The notes under the pieces: generated by a model
What the model saw: the letters and a program-made list of their open reading frames with translations, nothing else
Told to the model about the DNA's origin: nothing
The model's database searches: none
Made by a program: the position numbers and the translations under genes
Assembly (NCBI RefSeq): GCF_000003815.2
Contig: NC_049980.1
Span: forward strand, 34,121,674 to 34,156,170
Source of the DNA: Branchiostoma floridae
Lineage: Eukaryota > Chordata > Leptocardii > Amphioxiformes > Branchiostomatidae
Direction: 5' to 3'
Length of the DNA: 34,497 nucleotides
Shown: piece after piece, positions 29,791 through 34,497 of the stretch
How the letters are laid out: every line of letters begins with the position of its first letter
Numbering within the stretch: position 1 is the stretch's first letter

Positions 29791-30192
29791 GTCGATGTAG
29801 GTTAGACATCCAGGTAATAAGATACGCCAAAAATAGTTACTCAAGCAACTGGATATGGTTTTGAAACGGTCAAACGTTTCGGAAAGAATCCACTTTCCTT
29901 CGTCAGTGACACTGAAGTGATCTGCAAGAAACAGGTCTTTTATACTCTAACTATGAATGAAGACAATTTCAGATGTCCAATAGGAAAGGTTGTAAGACAA
30001 TTCAGACTGAAGACAATTTGGATTCCAAAGAAAACAAAGCTAAGCCAAATTCAAGCTGAAGACAATTTGGATTTCAAAGGATATCAAGGCTAAGACACAG
30101 TTAATGCAAATGAGTCAATTAGCTCCTGTTTCTTTCCGAAACGTCTGACCGTTTCAAAACCATACCCAGTTGCTTGAGTAACTATTTTTGGC
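29791..30192 (+). mobile_element. Foldback DNA element inside the satellite
   Basis: The arm GCCAAAAATAGTTACTCAAG, CAACTGGATATGGTTTTGAA, ACGGTCAAACGTTTCGGAAA (29826-29889) is mirrored at 30130-30192 with few differences. ATACAGTCAAATT is present on both sides (29778-29790, 30193-30205), a possible 13-bp target duplication, although the satellite itself could supply it. The left end has 35 further bases (from CGTCGATGTAGG) with no mirror at the right, but the copy at 4965-5040 shows them in its arm (GTATCTTATTACC). The right end here therefore seems trimmed. Three more partial copies occur at 4141-4475 and 4790-5040. Confidence 0.8.
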
Positions 30193-31161
30193 ATACAGTC
30201 AAATTGTACAGGTGACCGACTCTACAATGTACATAAGGACCACCTGACCATTGATATACAGTCAAACCTGTACAAGTGACCACCTCTACATAAGGACCAC
30301 CTGGCCATTGATATACAGTCAAATTGTACAGGTGACCGACTCTACATAAGGACCACCTGGCCATTGATATACAGTCAAACCTGTACTAGTGACCACCTCT
30401 ACATAAGGACCACCTGGCCATTGATATACAGTCAAATTGTACAGGTGACCGACTCTACATAAGGACCACCTGGCCATTGATATACAGTCAAACCTGTACA
30501 AGTGACCACCTCTACATAAGGACCACCTGGCCATTGATATACAGTCAAATTGTACAGGTGACCGACTCTACATAAGGACCACCTGGCCATTGATATACAG
30601 TCAAACCTGTACTAGTGACCACCTCTACATAAGGACCACCTGGCCATTGATATACAGTCAAATTGTACAGGTGACCGACTCTACATAAGGACCACCTGAC
30701 CACTGATATACAGTCAAACCTGTACTAGTGACCACCTCTACATAAGGACCACCTGGCCATTGATATACAGTCAACCCTGTTCTACTGACCACCTCTACAT
30801 AAGGACCACCTGGCCATTGATATACAGTCAACCCTGTTCTACTGACCACCTCTACATAGGGACCACCTGGCCATTGATATACAGTCAACCCTGTTCTACT
30901 GACCACCTCTACATAAGGACCACCTGGCCATTGATATACAGTCAAACCTGTACTAGTGACCACCTCTACATAAGGACCACCTAGCCATTGATATACAGTC
31001 AAACTTTTGTTAGTGACCATCTTTGCATAAAAGCCACCTGGCCAATGTGGCAATGGTGGTTCCTTAGATAATATCCCATTCACAGAACGAAACTATACTA
31101 AGTCTATCCAAAGTCGACAGTGATAATATGTCCACATAAGGGAGATTTCGATCCTGGGGCA

Positions 31162-32038
31162 NNNNNNNNNNNNNNNNNNNNNNNNNNNNNNNNNNNNNNN
31201 NNNNNNNNNNNNNNNNNNNNNNNNNNNNNNNNNNNNNNNNNNNNNNNNNNNNNNNNNNNNNNNNNNNNNNNNNNNNNNNNNNNNNNNNNNNNNNNNNNNN
31301 NNNNNNNNNNNNNNNNNNNNNNNNNNNNNNNNNNNNNNNNNNNNNNNNNNNNNNNNNNNNNNNNNNNNNNNNNNNNNNNNNNNNNNNNNNNNNNNNNNNN
31401 NNNNNNNNNNNNNNNNNNNNNNNNNNNNNNNNNNNNNNNNNNNNNNNNNNNNNNNNNNNNNNNNNNNNNNNNNNNNNNNNNNNNNNNNNNNNNNNNNNNN
31501 NNNNNNNNNNNNNNNNNNNNNNNNNNNNNNNNNNNNNNNNNNNNNNNNNNNNNNNNNNNNNNNNNNNNNNNNNNNNNNNNNNNNNNNNNNNNNNNNNNNN
31601 NNNNNNNNNNNNNNNNNNNNNNNNNNNNNNNNNNNNNNNNNNNNNNNNNNNNNNNNNNNNNNNNNNNNNNNNNNNNNNNNNNNNNNNNNNNNNNNNNNNN
31701 NNNNNNNNNNNNNNNNNNNNNNNNNNNNNNNNNNNNNNNNNNNNNNNNNNNNNNNNNNNNNNNNNNNNNNNNNNNNNNNNNNNNNNNNNNNNNNNNNNNN
31801 NNNNNNNNNNNNNNNNNNNNNNNNNNNNNNNNNNNNNNNNNNNNNNNNNNNNNNNNNNNNNNNNNNNNNNNNNNNNNNNNNNNNNNNNNNNNNNNNNNNN
31901 NNNNNNNNNNNNNNNNNNNNNNNNNNNNNNNNNNNNNNNNNNNNNNNNNNNNNNNNNNNNNNNNNNNNNNNNNNNNNNNNNNNNNNNNNNNNNNNNNNNN
32001 NNNNNNNNNNNNNNNNNNNNNNNNNNNNNNNNNNNNNN
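31162..32038. other. Assembly gap, 877 N
   Basis: Run of N starting about 120 bp after the end of the satellite array. Frames crossing it are meaningless. Confidence 1.
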
Positions 32039-32289
32039 TTGTTTAACTTTCATCAAAGTGCAACTGACTGCCTCTGTCCAGTCCTGTACATGCTCAGTCA
32101 TGCACTCATTTCAGACGTGTCCACTTTATGCCGATTTAGTGCAGATTTAAACTTAAAAAAAAGGATTGCACATTCTATATTCAGTAAATGTACCATGCAT
32201 CGCCTCAAATGCAGGCTACGTCGATGAAGGTTTGACATCAAAGTGCCTATCAACATAGTTCCCTTGTTTTGTTTTGTTTACTTGTAAGC

Positions 32290-32400
32290 TATTTCGCCAC
32301 ATTGGCATTTGTTTGTACTTCTTTCTGATACTTTTTTTTACTCTAATAATCATTGAAAAGTGGCCTGTAGGCCAATTTGAGCTTCTCATTAATAAATCAA
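32290..32400 (+). mobile_element. LINE 3' end, plus strand
   Basis: CATTGAAAAGTGGCCTGTAG then GCCAATTTGAGCTTCTCATT then AATAAATC. Same module as at 15090-15212 and 15450-15565, with the palindrome changed to GGCCTGTAGGCC. Only the tail is present. Confidence 0.6.
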
Positions 32401-32621
32401 ATTCAGAGAAACAATAGACATGCCTGCCCGATCAGTAAGCCCAAGTGACAACCATGTGTGGCCTGCATGTATTGTATCGCAAAAACAATGGCAAGCATGT
32501 GTGGTTATAGTCAGCTTAATAAAGCGCATAAGGATGCGATGAGCACTCGTCAACGTTTGTTGAGCATTCTACCTTAAATTTATTTTCTGCATACAAATCC
32601 CAGAAGATAATTCTGAGGTTT

Positions 32622-32821
32622 TATTTTGACCTCTGACCTCTCACGTTCAATTTAAGTTGCCTCAGTTAATTTTGTTACTTTTCTGTTTACCAATTGTATA
32701 AGTTTTGTTGATTATGTTCGTTTTTATTGTATATACCTATATTTGTCGGACTCCAGGAAGAATAGCGGTACCACTTCGGTGGCACCGCTAATGGAGATCC
32801 CAATAAAACAAACAAACAAAC
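32622..32821 (+). mobile_element. LINE 3' UTR with hairpin and (CAAA)n tail
   Basis: It begins TTGACCTCTGACCTCTCACG, the same as the stop-codon region of the LINE at 29024-29724 (GGACCTCTGACCTCCACCG). It ends with the hairpin AGCGGTACCACTTCGGTGGC then ACCGCT, followed by AATGGAGATCC, AATAAAA and four CAAA repeats. Truncated to about 200 bp, it has no coding capacity. Confidence 0.75.
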
Positions 32822-33310
32822 ACTCCGTTTCCCAGCGCTCAATGGAAGGCCTCCAAACAACGCCTGGACATTTCTCATCTCTGTTGCATGACGGTGGTTC
32901 CCGGTCAGTTCTCGTATAGACTTCATCAAAATGCAAAGCTTTTATATATCTTCATGGTTAGAGAAATTAACCAGTCGCTAGATTTACTGTGTATAACTTC
33001 ATGTTCGGTCTGAATGGATCAGCTGCATCTGCATCTGCACTATCTGCATCTGTCCGTCTTCATATGCACTGTCTGTACTACTTCTATTTGCATCTGCACT
33101 ATCTGTGATATAACTATCTGAGGTCACACCAGTTTCAATGTTGTATAAGCGGTCACACATCTTTTAAATGCCATCGAACCATGACCCCCCGTCACACTAA
33201 ATGTTATCTTGCTTCCTTACTTGTACTTGGGGCATCCTGACCTTTACATATCTAATCCTAAGCACTAAAATCTAGAGAGGATGCCCCCACTATGCTTAGC
33301 ATAGTCATGC
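32822..33310. other. Unassigned stretch with TGCATC-rich patch
   Basis: 33020-33120 is rich in TCTGCATCTGCACTATCTG variants, a degenerate short tandem repeat. The rest shows nothing I recognise. Confidence 0.45.
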
Positions 33311-33312
33311 CA

Positions 33313-33540
33313 ACAAGATCTCTTTGTCGCTTTATGTAAGGCAATCTTTCAATTTTAAGTGTGCCCAAATGTCATCAAATGTCAATCTCCTCCAAAGTCT
33401 GTCCAGGGAAAGGTAGGTCATATCTACAAGATCTCTTTATCGCTTTACATAATGCAATATTTCAATTCCATGTGTATCCTAATTAATTATCCTGTCATTA
33501 AATGCCGACGCCTCCGACGAGCCTGTCCAGGGAAGGGCAG
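33313..33540. repeat. 113-bp tandem repeat, 2 copies
   Basis: ACAAGATCTCTTTGTCGCTT at 33313 and ACAAGATCTCTTTATCGCTT at 33426. Both continue to CTGTCCAGGGAA (A/G)GG (33400 and 33524). Confidence 0.8.
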
Positions 33541-33769
33541 TAGAGACTAACGTGTATTCCATCATCAGTCAGTCAGTCAGTCATAGTCATACGGTGTGTT
33601 ACAGCATCGTTAGGGTTATACCGCCCCTTACGGGATGGCATGCCCTTTCTTCTAGCTGAACACAAGACGGGGATGCGCCAGATTCCATAATGACAGACGG
33701 AAAACCCGATTTAGATCTTTGCCCAGTATACTTCGGGGAGACCTAGCGTAGGATTTAAAACCCTCAAAC

Positions 33770-34020
33770 CACCGTATGGGGTCAAAACTGACCCCAGGCG
33801 TATATCGATGTGTACCATTATGACATTTCTGGTCGAAAACAAATTTCCTTCCAAAAGGTTATTTGCATATATGTCCTATAACTTCTTATACGTTTTTACT
33901 GAGATTGGCTCATTGTTGATTAAGTTATCCTAGAAAGTTTATGCATGGTCCAGTGGGTTCAAAACTGACCCCAGCATTCTTTTAAACAAACTTTTGCGAC
34001 CCACACCTAAACTACTTATT
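33770..34020. repeat. GGGTCA(A)AACTGACCC palindromes
   Basis: GGGGTCAAAACTGACCCCAG at 33778 and GGGTTCAAAACTGACCCCAG at 33956 are near-perfect palindromes repeated 178 bp apart. The region may be the end of a DNA transposon that continues past 34497, but no partner end is visible here. The remainder to 34497 is AT-rich with no supported gene. Confidence 0.5.
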
Positions 34021-34497
34021 GTAGAATCACGAAATTTTCAGAGAATGATGTCCATATAAGCCAAAATTATTGTAACAACTTTTGTGCCATTATCATGTTA
34101 TATGACGACATTATGACGTCATCTAGGTAATCTCGGCCGCCATCTTGTATTTTGGCTGAATACGTCATCAAATTAGCATAAATTATGAATATTGAGTCAG
34201 GAAATTAACGTTGAATTTCATAAGATGTGATAAACAACTGTTGTTTGTTAATGAAAACATTCAACTTAAATATTTAATACGAAATTAGAAAATTTCGTAA
34301 TAAATATGTCTGTAAGAATTCCGTTGCCATGGCAACATGAAAAATGATGAACATAATTTGTTCACTGAAAATGTTTGCTTTCAACATTTTTAAAAAGTTA
34401 CCTAGTGGCCCTAGCATAAGCCATTCAGGCGCTATACGGCATGGAAGTTGGTACAGGCGTCAAAAACTTTCTTCCCGGTGTGACAGCGATCTCGCCC

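Larger units (their letters stand above)
29001..31045 (+). repeat. 57-bp satellite array 2, interrupted twice
   Basis: Same family as 19150-21140. From 30193 a dimeric higher-order unit of 113 bp (56 + 57) repeats: the variant AAATTGTACAGGTGACCGAC has its GGTGACCGAC at 30331, 30444, 30557 and 30670. From 30770 a third variant (ACCCTGTTCTACTGACC) is repeated three times. Before 30193 the array is split by a LINE (29024-29724) and a foldback element (29791-30192). Open frames over it are artefacts. Confidence 0.93.

Noticed and set aside
31064-32101. 345- and 308-codon ORFs
   Set aside because: They consist mostly of N from the assembly gap.

Overview
This window reads as repeat-dense nuclear DNA from an invertebrate animal. 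The best fit is a lancelet (amphioxus, Branchiostoma): several 5'-truncated LINE ends with short (TAAA)n or (CAAA)n tails, tRNA-headed SINEs, many MITEs, a mariner relic, high polymorphism-like divergence between repeat copies, and assembly gaps. This assignment is recognition from general knowledge, not a database match. There is no operon structure and no complete protein-coding gene that I can support. Almost every long open frame is an artefact of a tandem repeat.

Left part (1-11000). A minus-strand SINE head and an ATTC/ATCC microsatellite precede two divergent copies of one segment. Unit A is about 1818-5857 and unit B about 7055-9095. Each unit ends in a tandem array at the equivalent place: 17 or so copies of a 70-bp monomer after A, and about 44 copies of a 43-bp monomer after B. 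The two monomers share a core of about 33 bp with a CACGTG palindrome. The 43-bp form looks like the 70-bp form with one 27-bp internal deletion. A single-copy sequence resembling the shared core lies in the non-repetitive part of each unit (5657-5687, 8868-8887) and could be the seed. Unit A also carries an unrelated 34-bp array that is likewise built on a CACGTG palindrome.

Middle (11000-19000). There is a low-repeat stretch with an unrecognised 120-codon ORF. It is followed by a higher-order tandem array of alternating ~412-bp and ~240-bp monomers, running into a 409-base gap and a TG-rich tract. Next come tail-to-tail LINE 3' ends, a degenerate 143-bp tandem repeat, a 578-bp internally deleted mariner element with TA target duplication, a short palindromic MITE, and an antisense LINE reverse-transcriptase remnant.

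Right part (19000-34497). Two arrays of the same 57-bp satellite (19150-21140 and 29001-31045) end in the same flanking sequence. The second is interrupted by a LINE fragment with an 8-bp target duplication and by a foldback DNA element. Between them are two MITEs flanked by TTAA, another MITE, and a tandemly duplicated locus. That locus contains two short exon-like segments encoding a shared FNGQF motif with synonymous differences, the only hint of a cellular gene family in the window. The right edge holds further LINE 3' ends, short tandem repeats and GGGTCA/TGACCC palindromes.
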